64,000 nt of DNA from Salegentibacter sediminis (GCF_002078605.1 NZ_MSJR01000002.1:124001-188000); one strand, 5' to 3'; positions 35,028-43,553 are shown, counted from the first letter of the stretch. Numbers and translations: made by a program. Notes: generated from the sequence alone by a model not told the origin.

Positions 35028-35035
35028 CAAATTTA
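35028..35035 (-). promoter_or_regulatory. -7 box of peroxiredoxin operon (TAAATTTG on minus strand)
   Basis: The complement is TAAATTTG, an exact TAnnTTTG match, about 50 bases before the peroxiredoxin ATG. No OxyR-like site was recognised. Confidence 0.4.
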
Positions 35036-35138
35036 CAGAATGACTTCAAAGTTCATACAGATTCAAATTTTTATTGTTTATCTGATTATAAATTTTGCTT
35101 ATGCTAAAATTATTTCTAAATAGAAAAGTTCTATTTAA

Positions 35139-36617
35139 TTAAGATGCTTTTTCGCTAAGTTGTTTGATCTTTATACCGAAGGCGGCAAAGATCAATGTCA
35201 TAAACGGACTCAAATAATTAAAGATTGCATAACCAAAATAGGAGGCTACCGGCACACCCAGCACTCCGCTATGATAAGCGCCGCAGGTATTCCAGGGTAC
35301 TAATACTGAAGTTACCGTACCCGAATCTTCCAGGGCACGACTAAGGTTTTCGGGAGCAAGGCCTTTATCCCTGTATGCTTTCGCAAACATTTTGCCGGGC
35401 ACCACGATGGCCAGATATTGATCTGAAGCGGTAGCGTTAAGGGCTAGACAGCTAAATACCGTACTTGCAAAAAGCCCGAAGGTGGTGTGAAATAAATTCA
35501 GTAAAGCTTTACTTATTCGGGCAAGTGCACCAATAGCATCCATAATTCCGCCAAAGACCATGGCGCAAATAATAAGCCAGATGGTACCAAGCATCCCGGC
35601 CATTCCCCCTGCAGAGAACAGGTCATTAAGGTTTTCATTATCGGTTTCTACGGCAGTATCTACGGTAATGGCCTGCATTACCCCTTTGTAACCGCTTACA
35701 AAAGTAAGATCATCTGCTCCAGCGATTTGAGCTACTATCCCGGGCTGGAAAATTAATGCGGCTGCTGCTCCCAGAAGGGTTCCCAATAAAAGAGCAATAA
35801 GTGGAGATATCTTTTTAACGATCAAAAGAATTACTACCAGAGGTACCACAAAAAGCCAGGGCGAAATTGTAAATGAATTTTTTATAGATGCAAGAATAGC
35901 GGAGGTGTCGGTTATTCCTGTAGGTTCCAGGTTTAAGCCAATAATTACAAAAACAGCAATCGTTATAAGAATGGTGGGAACCGTAGTAAGGGTCATATAC
36001 CGAATATGGGTAAAAAGATCGGTACCAGCCATAGCCGGTGCAAGGTTTGTGGTGTCGCTTAAAGGGGAAAGTTTATCTCCAAAATAAGCTCCTGAAAGGA
36101 TGGCCCCGGCTGTCATACCTACTGAGATTCCTAATGCCTCAGCAATACCAATTAGGGCAATACCCACAGTGGCCGAGGTAGTCCAGCTACTCCCTGTTGC
36201 TACCGATATTACCGCACAGATCACTACGCAGGCTGCAAGAAAAATTGTGGGATTTAGAATTTGTAAGCCATAATAGATCATGGTGGGGATTATGCCAGAA
36301 ATTAGCCAGGTGCCTGCCAGGGCCCCAACCATTAATAGAATAAGAATCGCTCCCGCCGTGCTTTGAATGTTTGAAGCCACTTCATCTATCATTTTATCAT
36401 ACTTCGTATTATTGAAGTAACCCACGATAGCTGCAACCGCACCGCCAAGTAAAAGAATAAATTGATTGGAACCGCTAAGCGCGTCATCCCCGAATACATA
36501 CACATTAAAAGCAAGCATCGCTACGAGCGCAATAACGGGGATTAAGGCTTCCAAGATATTTAATTCTCTATTTTCTACAATTTGTTCATCCTGTGGGCTG
36601 GTAGATTCGTTTTCCAT
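35139..36617 (-). CDS. nhaC: NhaC-family Na+/H+ antiporter
   Basis: A 492-residue inner-membrane protein with about 11-12 hydrophobic segments. NhaC features include ATGSSWTTSATVGIAL, GAYFGDKLSPLSDTTNLAPA and near the C-terminus DSGTVTSVLVPWNTCGAYH. It exports sodium in exchange for protons, as suits a marine bacterium. It is preceded by a 100-base leader with nested stems that could regulate it (36631-36707). Confidence 0.92.
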   Translation of the reverse strand: MENESTSPQDEQIVENRELNILEALIPVIALVAMLAFNVYVFGDDALSGSNQFILLLGGAVAAIVGYFNNTKYDKMIDEVASNIQSTAGAILILLMVGALAGTWLISGIIPTMIYYGLQILNPTIFLAACVVICAVISVATGSSWTTSATVGIALIGIAEALGISVGMTAGAILSGAYFGDKLSPLSDTTNLAPAMAGTDLFTHIRYMTLTTVPTILITIAVFVIIGLNLEPTGITDTSAILASIKNSFTISPWLFVVPLVVILLIVKKISPLIALLLGTLLGAAAALIFQPGIVAQIAGADDLTFVSGYKGVMQAITVDTAVETDNENLNDLFSAGGMAGMLGTIWLIICAMVFGGIMDAIGALARISKALLNLFHTTFGLFASTVFSCLALNATASDQYLAIVVPGKMFAKAYRDKGLAPENLSRALEDSGTVTSVLVPWNTCGAYHSGVLGVPVASYFGYAIFNYLSPFMTLIFAAFGIKIKQLSEKAS

Positions 36618-36630
36618 TTAGGGCTTTTAT

Positions 36631-36719
36631 ATCGTAAAACCTCCCTGAGAATAATTCTTCGGGGAAGCGGGGATTAAAATTATCGTTTCTGTCCGTAATT
36701 TTACGATTTTACAGTAAAA
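36631..36719 (-). ncRNA. candidate pseudoknotted leader RNA of nhaC
   Basis: Read on the minus strand, ATCGTAAAA (36707-36699) pairs perfectly with TTTTACGAT (36639-36631). Inside, GATAATT (36684-36678) pairs with AATTATT (36656-36650), and the loop's CTTCCC (36667-36662) can pair with GGGAGG (36645-36640) just after the inner stem: an H-type pseudoknot closed by an outer stem. TTTTAC-A-GTAAAA next to it (36707-36719) offers an alternative pairing with the outer stem. This looks like a compact riboswitch or a protein-binding leader 14 bases before the nhaC start. I do not recognise a known class. Confidence 0.4.
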
Positions 36720-36745
36720 CCGACAAGTTTTAGGGGGGGCTAAAA

Positions 36746-37327
36746 TTAAAAACGATATCCCATCCCGAACTGAATGGCAAATCCTGAAAGCTTTGAGTGA
36801 TGATTTTCCTTTTCAAAAGGAATTAAAGCGTAATACCTGAAATTGGGGTTCACAAACATTACAAAGTTTCTTATATAATGATTTAATCCTATTCCGGCGC
36901 TAATACCGATACCCGATTGTGAATCGAAACTATTGTCGGAATTCTGAAAATCAAGAACCGGTCCGCCGTTTAGAAAGAAAAATTCCAGGAACCTGTAATT
37001 TAGCAGAACCGGGATAGAGGTAATCTGGAGTCGTTCCCTTCTGGAAGTTTGCTCAGGCATTGGGGCCGAAGTTATTTCGATATCGCCGGTCCAGAAACCC
37101 ACCCCGCCTTCAAGACCAAGCCCGTTCTGCATTCTAAGGATGTACCTCATACCAAGCTCATAGGCGGTTTCAGGATCATAACTGGCTGCGCCAATAAGGT
37201 CTTGATTATTTCCAAAACTGTTGGAGGAAATACCATAATAGGCCCGAATTTCACTTTGGTTTTGAGCAAGGCTGTTAAGGCTGAAACTGAAAAAAAGAAG
37301 GATGAGCAAAAATTTTAAGATCTTCAT
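36746..37327 (-). CDS. outer-membrane beta-barrel (porin-like) protein
   Basis: A 193-residue protein with a signal peptide (MKILKFLLILLFFSFSLNSLAQ) and an eight-stranded barrel pattern of alternating residues, ending in an aromatic residue (GMGYRF), as is usual for outer-membrane barrels. The strand-turn content resembles the OmpW/PorT-like outer_membrane_beta-barrel family. The function is unknown. Confidence 0.75.
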   Translation of the reverse strand: MKILKFLLILLFFSFSLNSLAQNQSEIRAYYGISSNSFGNNQDLIGAASYDPETAYELGMRYILRMQNGLGLEGGVGFWTGDIEITSAPMPEQTSRRERLQITSIPVLLNYRFLEFFFLNGGPVLDFQNSDNSFDSQSGIGISAGIGLNHYIRNFVMFVNPNFRYYALIPFEKENHHSKLSGFAIQFGMGYRF

Positions 37328-37387
37328 GAAGCGTGAAATTAGAATTCAGAATATAACTTATTTTATTAAAGATAGTCAACTAAAAAT

Positions 37388-37422
37388 AAAAGACCTCATT
37401 GCAAATCTGCGATGAGGTCTTT
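37388..37422 (-). terminator. terminator of the methionine gamma-lyase-like gene
   Basis: AAAGACCTCATTGCA and TGCGATGAGGTCTTT form a 15-base stem with one G-T wobble and a 5-base loop; the minus-strand side continues with TTATTTTTA. It lies 33 bases after the stop at 37456. Confidence 0.85.
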
Positions 37423-37455
37423 GTTGATTTAAATCCTGAAATAATTAAAGCCTTG

Positions 37456-38661
37456 CTATTTATTAAGAACTCCAACTTCCTCCATACATTCCTTCATCAT
37501 TTGGAAGGTTCTTTCAATGTCGTTGTCCAGGCCAATGCTGAAACGGATAAGCCCGTCACTTAGTCCCATTTCCTGTTGCTCTTCCTCCGGGATTTCAGAA
37601 GAGGTAGAACTTCCGGGTGCGCTAAATAGTGTTTTGTAGAAGCCTAAGCTCACGGCAAGATATCCCAGGTTTTTCTTTTGCATCAATTCCATAAGTTCAT
37701 TGGCTTTTTCCAGACTACCCACATCGAGAGTAAGTAACCCCCCAAAACCATAATCTTCATTCATCATCTCTTTGAAAGTTTCATGGCCTGGGTGTGATTC
37801 AAGTCCGGGATAAACGGTTCTCAGCCCTTCAGCCTGGAATTTTTTTGCCAGGTACATCGCATTGTGGCTATGCTGTTTTATACGGATATGAAGTGTCCTG
37901 AGATTCTTTAAAATAGAAGCAGCTCTCATACTGTCCATGGTAGGACCTAAGAGCATATTGGCCCCGTCATTTACGCTTCTAAGAGAGTCTATAAATTCCT
38001 GACTTCCGCAGGTAACTCCGCCCACGGTATCACTACTTCCGTTAATAAATTTCGTCAAACTATGGATCACGATATCCGCACCCAGTTCTTTTGGACTAAT
38101 GGAAAGTGGAGAAAAAGTATTATCCACAACAAATGTGAGCCCATGTTTTTTGGCAATTTTTGCAAGTTCCGGAAGGTTGGCTACTTCCAGTAATGGGTTG
38201 CTCACGGCTTCGCAATACAAAACTTTAGTGTTTTCGGTGATAGCCGCTTCAACTTTTTCGACATTAGTAATATCAACAAATGAAGTGTTGATGTTGAGTC
38301 GGGGTGCGAAATTCTTCAGGAACGCATAAGTGCCTCCGTATATGGTGCGGCTGGAAACAATATGGTCTCCGGCTTTACATAATTGAAGCAGGGCTGGGGT
38401 GATAGCGCCCATTCCGCTGGCGGCAACGTTTGCGGTTTCGGTGCCTTCCATCGCTGCAAGGGCTTCACCAAGGTAAAGATTTGAAGGAGAAGAATGCCTT
38501 GAATATAGATAACAACCGTCTGCATTTCCTTCAAAGGTGTCAAACATAGTCTTGGCTGAAAGAAAAGTGTAAGTGGAAGAATCGGATATGGAAGGATTCA
38601 CCCCTCCAAATTCTCCAAAGTATTGTAAATCCTGAATTTTATCTGCTGGTTTATATTTCAT
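37456..38661 (-). CDS. PLP-dependent Cys/Met metabolism enzyme (methionine gamma-lyase-like)
   Basis: A 401-residue protein of the trans-sulfuration family. The PLP lysine is in IHSLTKFINGSSD, the upstream VVDNTFSPL holds the cofactor-stacking/aspartate region, and YSRHSSPSNLYLGEALAAMEG is the N-terminal phosphate-binding segment. The presence of an Lrp-type regulator diverging from it by 160 bases resembles the mdeA-mdeR arrangement, so I favour a methionine or cysteine-degrading lyase. Cystathionine synthase or lyase activity cannot be excluded from sequence. It ends in a strong terminator. Confidence 0.85.
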   Translation of the reverse strand: MKYKPADKIQDLQYFGEFGGVNPSISDSSTYTFLSAKTMFDTFEGNADGCYLYSRHSSPSNLYLGEALAAMEGTETANVAASGMGAITPALLQLCKAGDHIVSSRTIYGGTYAFLKNFAPRLNINTSFVDITNVEKVEAAITENTKVLYCEAVSNPLLEVANLPELAKIAKKHGLTFVVDNTFSPLSISPKELGADIVIHSLTKFINGSSDTVGGVTCGSQEFIDSLRSVNDGANMLLGPTMDSMRAASILKNLRTLHIRIKQHSHNAMYLAKKFQAEGLRTVYPGLESHPGHETFKEMMNEDYGFGGLLTLDVGSLEKANELMELMQKKNLGYLAVSLGFYKTLFSAPGSSTSSEIPEEEQQEMGLSDGLIRFSIGLDNDIERTFQMMKECMEEVGVLNK

Positions 38662-38785
38662 GGGTTTTATATTTAAGATTTTATCAAATTACAGTTATTT
38701 CAGAATAAAAATCAATAGGAGGATTAAAAATCAGTAAAATAAACTATAATAATGCTTTATTAAAGAATAATAATCTTGATTTGTG

Positions 38786-38793
38786 TATGTTTG
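38786..38793 (+). promoter_or_regulatory. -7 box of Lrp-type regulator (TATGTTTG)
   Basis: TATGTTTG matches TAnnTTTG exactly and predicts transcription from about 38800, 22 bases before the ATG at 38822. Confidence 0.5.
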
Positions 38794-38821
38794 GTTTTTA
38801 GAATAGAAAATTTTTCCGAAA

Positions 38822-39280
38822 ATGAAATTAGACGATAAAGACCAACAGATCTTAGAGTATCTGCAACAGGACAGTAAAATGACGAACAAGCAACTTTCTA
38901 TGAAACTTGATCTTTCAGTTACCGCGGTATATGAGCGTATTAAACGTTTAGAAAGGGAAGGGATAATTTCTAAATACGTAGCTTTATTAAACCCGGAAAA
39001 GGTGGAAAAAGCATTTACTGTTTTTTGCCAGATAAAACTTATTCAGCATACCCGGAATTATCTTACCCGTTTTGAAGCCGAAATTACTAGCTTGCCGGAG
39101 GTTCTGGAGTGTTTCCATGTGAGTGGGGAGTATGATTATATTTTAAAAGTTCTGGTAAAAGATATGGCTGCCTACAGGGAATTTATGGTGACTAAGCTCA
39201 CCACCCTGGATCATATTGGTAGCACGCAGAGTACTTTTACTATAGAGAAAGTAAAGAATACCACAGCCATTAAGCTTTAA
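38822..39280 (+). CDS. Lrp/AsnC-family transcriptional regulator
   Basis: A 152-residue protein. Residues about 5-60 form a helix-turn-helix (ILEYLQQDSKMTNKQLSMKL, then VYERIKRLEREGII), and the rest is the RAM/AsnC ligand domain (VLECFHVSGEYDYILKV). Such regulators sense amino acids. It is divergent from the methionine-lyase-like gene and probably controls it and itself. Confidence 0.92.
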   Translation: MKLDDKDQQILEYLQQDSKMTNKQLSMKLDLSVTAVYERIKRLEREGIISKYVALLNPEKVEKAFTVFCQIKLIQHTRNYLTRFEAEITSLPEVLECFHVSGEYDYILKVLVKDMAAYREFMVTKLTTLDHIGSTQSTFTIEKVKNTTAIKL

Positions 39281-39312
39281 TTCTTAAAGTTTTGTGAGGA
39301 ATAGGCTGTACA

Positions 39313-39343
39313 TTGGTCATTGCCCCGAATAGTTGTACTTTTG
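39313..39343 (+). promoter_or_regulatory. promoter of lpdA
   Basis: The -33 TTG (39313-39315) and -7 TACTTTTG (39336-39343) are 20 bases apart; both match the Bacteroidota consensus. The transcript would start near 39350, 33 bases before the ATG. Confidence 0.6.
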
Positions 39344-39382
39344 TGTTTACTTTGTTAAAAAATCAACACAAAAAATAAAATT

Positions 39383-40789
39383 ATGAGTAAATATGATGTT
39401 GCAGTTATAGGCTCTGGCCCCGGCGGATATGTGGCCGCTATACGCTGCGCACAACTGGGAATGAAAACTGCAATCATAGAAAAATATTCAACTTTAGGGG
39501 GAACCTGCCTTAATGTTGGTTGTATTCCAAGTAAAGCTTTATTGGATTCTTCTCATCATTACCACGATGCTGTAAAACATTTTGAAGAACACGGGATAGA
39601 TATTCCGGGCGAGGTAAAAGTAAACCTTGAGAAAATGATGGAACGTAAATCTTCGGTGGTAAGTCAAACCTGCGACGGAGTGAAGTACCTGATGGATAAA
39701 AACAAGATCGATGTTTTTGAAGGTGTAGGTTCTTTTAAGGATAAAACCCATATCAATATTGAGAAAAACGATGGGGAAACCGAAACCATCGAGGCTGCAA
39801 AAACCATTATCGCTACAGGTTCCAAACCTGCTAATCTTCCGTTTATCGAGCTGGATAAAGAACGAATAATAACTTCTACTGAAGCTTTAAAATTAAAAGA
39901 AATTCCTAAGCATATGGTCGTGATTGGCGGCGGAGTAATTGGCCTGGAATTAGGTCAGGTGTACCGTCGTTTGGGAGCTGAGGTTACTGTCGTAGAATTC
40001 TTAGACCGAATTATCCCTACAATGGATGCTGCACTTTCAAAAGAGCTTCAAAAGGTGCTTAAGAAGCAAGGTGTGAAATTCCACACTTCAACTAAAGTGA
40101 AGTCGGTAGAGCGCAATGGCGACGAGATAATCATCAAAGCCGATGATAAAAAGGATAAGGAAATCGAACTAAAGGCAGATTATTGCCTGGTATCTGTAGG
40201 GCGTAAACCTTTTACCAATGGTTTAAATGCCGATGCCGCCGGAGTAAAACTAACCGATAAGGGAATGATTGAGGTAAACGAACACCTGCAAACCAATGTA
40301 GAGAATATCTATGCTATTGGAGATGTTGTTCGTGGTGCGATGCTGGCCCATAAGGCCGAAGAAGAAGGAACTTTTGTTGCTGAAACTATCGCCGGACAAA
40401 AACCACATATCGATTATAACCTGATTCCCGGGGTAGTATATACCTGGCCTGAAGTTGCTTCCGTAGGAAAAACTGAAGAACAACTTAAGGAAGACGGGGT
40501 TAAATATAAAGAAGGTAAATTCCCTATGCGCGCCCTGGGACGTTCCAGAGCAAGTGGAGATATAGATGGATTTGTAAAAATCCTTGCCGATGAAAAGACC
40601 GATGAGGTTTTAGGTGTGCATATGATTGGCGCCCGCACCGCCGATCTTATTGCTGAAGCGGTTACTGCAATGGAATTCCGTGCTTCTGCCGAAGATATTT
40701 CGCGAATGAGCCACGCACATCCCACCTATGCTGAAGCCGTTAAGGAAGCTGCTCTTGCCGCTACCGATAACCGACCACTTCACGTATAA
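39383..40789 (+). CDS. lpdA: dihydrolipoyl dehydrogenase
   Basis: A 468-residue flavoprotein, the E3 of pyruvate and 2-oxoglutarate dehydrogenase complexes. The FAD site is VIGSGPGGYVAAIRCAQ, the redox-active disulfide is GGTCLNVGCIPSK, the NAD motif is VIGGGVIGLELG, and the C-terminal catalytic His-Glu pair is in HAHPTYAEAVKEA. It has its own promoter and a terminator directly after it, so it is a single-gene unit here. Confidence 0.97.
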   Translation: MSKYDVAVIGSGPGGYVAAIRCAQLGMKTAIIEKYSTLGGTCLNVGCIPSKALLDSSHHYHDAVKHFEEHGIDIPGEVKVNLEKMMERKSSVVSQTCDGVKYLMDKNKIDVFEGVGSFKDKTHINIEKNDGETETIEAAKTIIATGSKPANLPFIELDKERIITSTEALKLKEIPKHMVVIGGGVIGLELGQVYRRLGAEVTVVEFLDRIIPTMDAALSKELQKVLKKQGVKFHTSTKVKSVERNGDEIIIKADDKKDKEIELKADYCLVSVGRKPFTNGLNADAAGVKLTDKGMIEVNEHLQTNVENIYAIGDVVRGAMLAHKAEEEGTFVAETIAGQKPHIDYNLIPGVVYTWPEVASVGKTEEQLKEDGVKYKEGKFPMRALGRSRASGDIDGFVKILADEKTDEVLGVHMIGARTADLIAEAVTAMEFRASAEDISRMSHAHPTYAEAVKEAALAATDNRPLHV

Positions 40790-40814
40790 TTTAGAATAAG
40801 ATTTCACAGAAAAG

Positions 40815-40850
40815 CCCGGAATTTTTACGATTTCTGGGTTTTGTTTTTAT
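40815..40850 (+). terminator. lpdA terminator
   Basis: CCCGGAA (40815-40821) pairs with TTCTGGG (40832-40838) with one G-T wobble, followed by TTTTGTTTTTAT. It is 26 bases after the lpdA stop. Confidence 0.75.
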
Positions 40851-40918
40851 TTCTGGCGAATGGATTTGGTGTCTCTTCTTTGCTTATCTTTATAAGGTTA
40901 ATCCTAAAGATAGAAACG

Positions 40919-41026
40919 ATGGCAAAAGAAAAATCACCTTCGAAGAATTCGGCTAAAAAAGAGCCGGTTTTGAGTTTAAAGGAAAAGCGTGCCGCCAAAG
41001 CCGCAAAGAAGAAGAACAGAACCTAA
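40919..41026 (+). CDS. 35-residue Lys-rich protein
   Basis: From the ATG at 40919 the product is a very basic peptide (MAKEKSPSKNSAKKEPV then LSLKEKRAAKAAKKKNRT). A longer frame starts at 40841, but a -7-like box TATCTTTA at 40885-40892 lies within it and supports the ATG at 40919. A strong terminator follows directly, so this is a good small gene. It could bind nucleic acid or a ribosome surface; no family function is known to me. Confidence 0.65.
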   Translation: MAKEKSPSKNSAKKEPVLSLKEKRAAKAAKKKNRT

Positions 41027-41043
41027 TTCAGACAAGAACAGAT

Positions 41044-41075
41044 AAAAAAACCCCGCTTATGAAAGCGGGGTTTTT
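41044..41075. terminator. bidirectional terminator between small basic gene and epimerase-like gene
   Basis: AAAAACCCCGCTT and AAGCGGGGTTTTT form a 13-base stem around a 4-base loop, with an A run before and a T run after. It lies between convergent genes and can serve both. Confidence 0.9.
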
Positions 41076-41101
41076 ATTTAGAAAGAGATTTATACGGGAT
41101 A

Positions 41102-41974
41102 TTATAGAATATTAATTGTATACCCTGCCTCAAAAAACTTTCCTGGTTCCAGTTGTTCAATGCCTTCTTTGGTTTTGAGATTTTGATCGGTGCCTTCAAC
41201 ATCTGCGATGCCCAGCCAGGGTTCTATACATACATAGGGTGCACCGGGTTTGGCCCATATTCCGAGATTTTTAAAATCCGGATATTCCAGGCTTAAAACC
41301 GTTCCCGATATTTTGCTTTTAAGAGCTACTTTCTTTGATGTTATATTTTTAAAAATAAGCGCATCATTCTCAAAAAGATCCTTTTTCAGCCAGATTTTAT
41401 TTTCATTATCAAGAATGCCTTTAGTTCTTTCGCTAACCAGCCCTTCTTCATTGAGTAAATAGCTTCTAAGATCCAGCTTTTGGTCAAATTCCAGGTAATA
41501 ATCTTCGTAATTCTCATTTTCGAAAAGCGGGGCATTAAAGGCCGGGTGGCCGCCCAGGGAGAAATACATAGTTTTCGTATCTAAATTAAAGACCTTATGA
41601 GACACCTCCAGATTTTTTCCTTTTAGTTTAAATGCGATTTCGAAATTAAATTTAAACGGATAATGCTGCAGACTCTCCTCTGAATATGATAATTCAAAAA
41701 CCAGTTCGTTTTCGGTTTCTGTTTTCAACTGAATATTTTCGTTGTGACGCACAAACCCGTGCTTGGGCATTTTATAGGTTTTGCCTTCAAAATTGTATTC
41801 TCCGTTTTTTAAAATTCCAATTACAGGAAATAGATTCGGTGCCTGGCTCGCCCAGATCTCTGGATTGCCCTGCCAGAGATGTTCAATGCCGGTTTCCAGG
41901 TTTTTAATGCTGGAAAGTTCAGCGCCTACAGGATTTACGGCTATGCTAAGAAATTCATTTTTTATTTGGTACAT
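41102..41974 (-). CDS. aldose 1-epimerase family (YeaD/LACX-like) protein
   Basis: 290 residues from the ATG at 41974, which lies one base after the helicase stop codon; an in-frame ATG at 42157 would only add residues that overlap the helicase in another frame. The protein has the mutarotase fold: NPVGAELSSIKN, PVIGILKNGEY, MPKHGFVRH and the C-terminal CIEPWLGIAD. Members act on the anomeric carbon of sugars or sugar phosphates (LacX, D-hexose-6-phosphate mutarotase-like). It is the second gene of the helicase operon. Confidence 0.85.
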   Translation of the reverse strand: MYQIKNEFLSIAVNPVGAELSSIKNLETGIEHLWQGNPEIWASQAPNLFPVIGILKNGEYNFEGKTYKMPKHGFVRHNENIQLKTETENELVFELSYSEESLQHYPFKFNFEIAFKLKGKNLEVSHKVFNLDTKTMYFSLGGHPAFNAPLFENENYEDYYLEFDQKLDLRSYLLNEEGLVSERTKGILDNENKIWLKKDLFENDALIFKNITSKKVALKSKISGTVLSLEYPDFKNLGIWAKPGAPYVCIEPWLGIADVEGTDQNLKTKEGIEQLEPGKFFEAGYTINIL

Positions 41975-41975
41975 A

Positions 41976-43325
41976 TTATTTTTTTCTTCTTCGGTTAGCG
42001 TTTTTGTCCCCCCTTGTTTTGGGCTTTTTGTATTTCTTCGCAATTTCCCTTCTATAAGATCCGCCCAGGTTTTCTTTCCTGTTCTTTTCTTTTTTCTCGT
42101 GGAAAGCAGGTCCGGGAGCATCAGCATCTGAAGTTTTTGAGGGATTGTTCGCTTCAAATATCTTTGGTTGCTCTTCGGGGATCAACTCGGTAGAGATTTC
42201 AACTTCCCGCGGCAGCTCCTTTTGGGGGACTTCCATCTTCATCAGGGCCTCAATATTTTCCAGGTATTCGGTTTCAGCTTCGGTAGTTAACAAAATCGAT
42301 TTTCCTTCTTTTTCTGCCCGTCCCGTACGGCCAATGCGGTGCATATAATTTTCAGGATATTTTGGGGTGTCAAAGTTGATCACGTGGCTTACCGACTCTA
42401 TGTCCAACCCACGGGCCATTACATCGGTTGCCACTAAAATTCTGGAAAATCCGTTGCCAAATTGTTTGATGCTACGCAGCCTGTAATTTTGAGTCTTATT
42501 CGAGTGAATTACCGTACACTCATCGGGAAAATACGATTCAAGCTCTTGGTGAAGTCGGTCGGCCATACGTTTGTAGGCTACAAAGATGAGTACCTTGGAG
42601 TAGGTTTCTTTATCCTGAAGAATATGTTTCAGGAAATTCACTTTGGTATTAAAATTCGGGATTCGATAGCCCGTTTGCTGGATGTTATCCAGGGGAGTTC
42701 CGCTGGCGGCTACCGAAATTTTCTCCGGACTTTTAAAATTAGCTTCGATCAAATTTTCAACATTTTCAGTAATCGTTGCTGAAAACATTATGTTTTGTCG
42801 GTTCTGCGGAAGCAATTCGAAAATATTATTGATCTGAAATTTGAAGCCCAGGTCCAGCATGACATCTACTTCATCGATCACCAGTTTCTGGATAGATTTT
42901 AGCTGAAGCGCCCTCCTGAGAACTAAATCATAGAGTCTTCCCGGCGTGGCCACAACTATATCCTGGCCTTGCATAAGGTTTTGCTGTTGGGTATTGATAT
43001 TCACCCCGCCATAGATCCCGACAATGCGTACATTAATATAAGCGGTAAGTTTTTCAATCTCTTCCACGACCTGTACCACCAGTTCCCTGGTAGGCACGAG
43101 AATAAGTACTCTTGGATTCTTCTGTTCAGAATATTTAAGCATCCTTAAAAGAGGGAGCATATAGGCAAAGGTTTTTCCCGTCCCGGTTTGAGCAATTCCT
43201 ACCATATCTCTGCCCGACATAATGGTAGAAAAGCTTTGTTCCTGAATAGGGGTTGGGGAAGTAATCCCGAGATCATCCAATGCGTTACGCAAAGGCGTGG
43301 TAATATTTAAATCCTGAAAAGTCAC
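41976..43325 (-). CDS. DEAD-box ATP-dependent RNA helicase
   Basis: A 449-residue protein with a GTG start. All helicase motifs are present: Q motif (TSPTPIQEQSF), Walker A AQTGTGKT, PTRELVVQ, DEVD (motif II, a DExD variant), SAT, ATDVMARGLD and HRIGRTGRA. The C-terminal 70 residues are Lys/Arg-rich (RRKK end), as in RhlE/CshA-type enzymes. It likely assists ribosome assembly or RNA decay, often at low temperature. The -7 box is at 43348-43355. Confidence 0.93.
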   Translation of the reverse strand: MTFQDLNITTPLRNALDDLGITSPTPIQEQSFSTIMSGRDMVGIAQTGTGKTFAYMLPLLRMLKYSEQKNPRVLILVPTRELVVQVVEEIEKLTAYINVRIVGIYGGVNINTQQQNLMQGQDIVVATPGRLYDLVLRRALQLKSIQKLVIDEVDVMLDLGFKFQINNIFELLPQNRQNIMFSATITENVENLIEANFKSPEKISVAASGTPLDNIQQTGYRIPNFNTKVNFLKHILQDKETYSKVLIFVAYKRMADRLHQELESYFPDECTVIHSNKTQNYRLRSIKQFGNGFSRILVATDVMARGLDIESVSHVINFDTPKYPENYMHRIGRTGRAEKEGKSILLTTEAETEYLENIEALMKMEVPQKELPREVEISTELIPEEQPKIFEANNPSKTSDADAPGPAFHEKKEKNRKENLGGSYRREIAKKYKKPKTRGDKNANRRRKK

Positions 43326-43347
43326 AGTTTGAATTTTTATGGGCGGA

Positions 43348-43355
43348 CAAAGTTA
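43348..43355 (-). promoter_or_regulatory. -7 box of helicase operon (TAACTTTG on minus strand)
   Basis: The complement is TAACTTTG, an exact TAnnTTTG match. Transcription would start near 43341, 16 bases before the GTG at 43325. The hairpin repeat beginning at 43364 lies in the place of the -33 region. Confidence 0.5.
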
Positions 43356-43363
43356 GTGAAACT

Positions 43364-43553
43364 CTGGTTTTAAAAACCGCTTTAGCGGCTTTTAAAACCA
43401 GTTAGTTGAACTAATCCCGCCGTAAGGCGGGATCTCATGCAGAAAAGACCTTATTCAAAGATTAGGTTTTTGTTTAATTCTTTTGACGAACCGTTTTAGC
43501 GGCTTTTAAAACCAGTTAGTTGAACTAATCCCCCCCGCAAGGCGTGATCTCAT
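43364..43553. repeat. two copies of a 64-base three-hairpin element
   Basis: Copy 1 (43375-43438) and copy 2 (43489-43553) are direct repeats 114 bases apart. In copy 1 the upstream arm extends to 43364: CTGGTTTTAAAAACCGC pairs with GCGGCTTTTAAAACCAG (16 of 17), TTAGTT-G-AACTAA (43402-43414) forms a second palindrome, and CCCGCC-GTAA-GGCGGG (43416-43431) a third. Copy 2 keeps the core but lacks the left arm of the first hairpin and its third hairpin is damaged. It lies between divergent genes, so it is not a terminator. It looks like a REP- or MITE-type element. Confidence 0.7.

Noticed and set aside
41975-42157. Upstream 61-codon extension of the epimerase-like gene
   Set aside because: It overlaps the helicase coding end in another frame, is Lys-rich nonsense relative to the family, and ATG 41974 immediately after the helicase stop is a better start.
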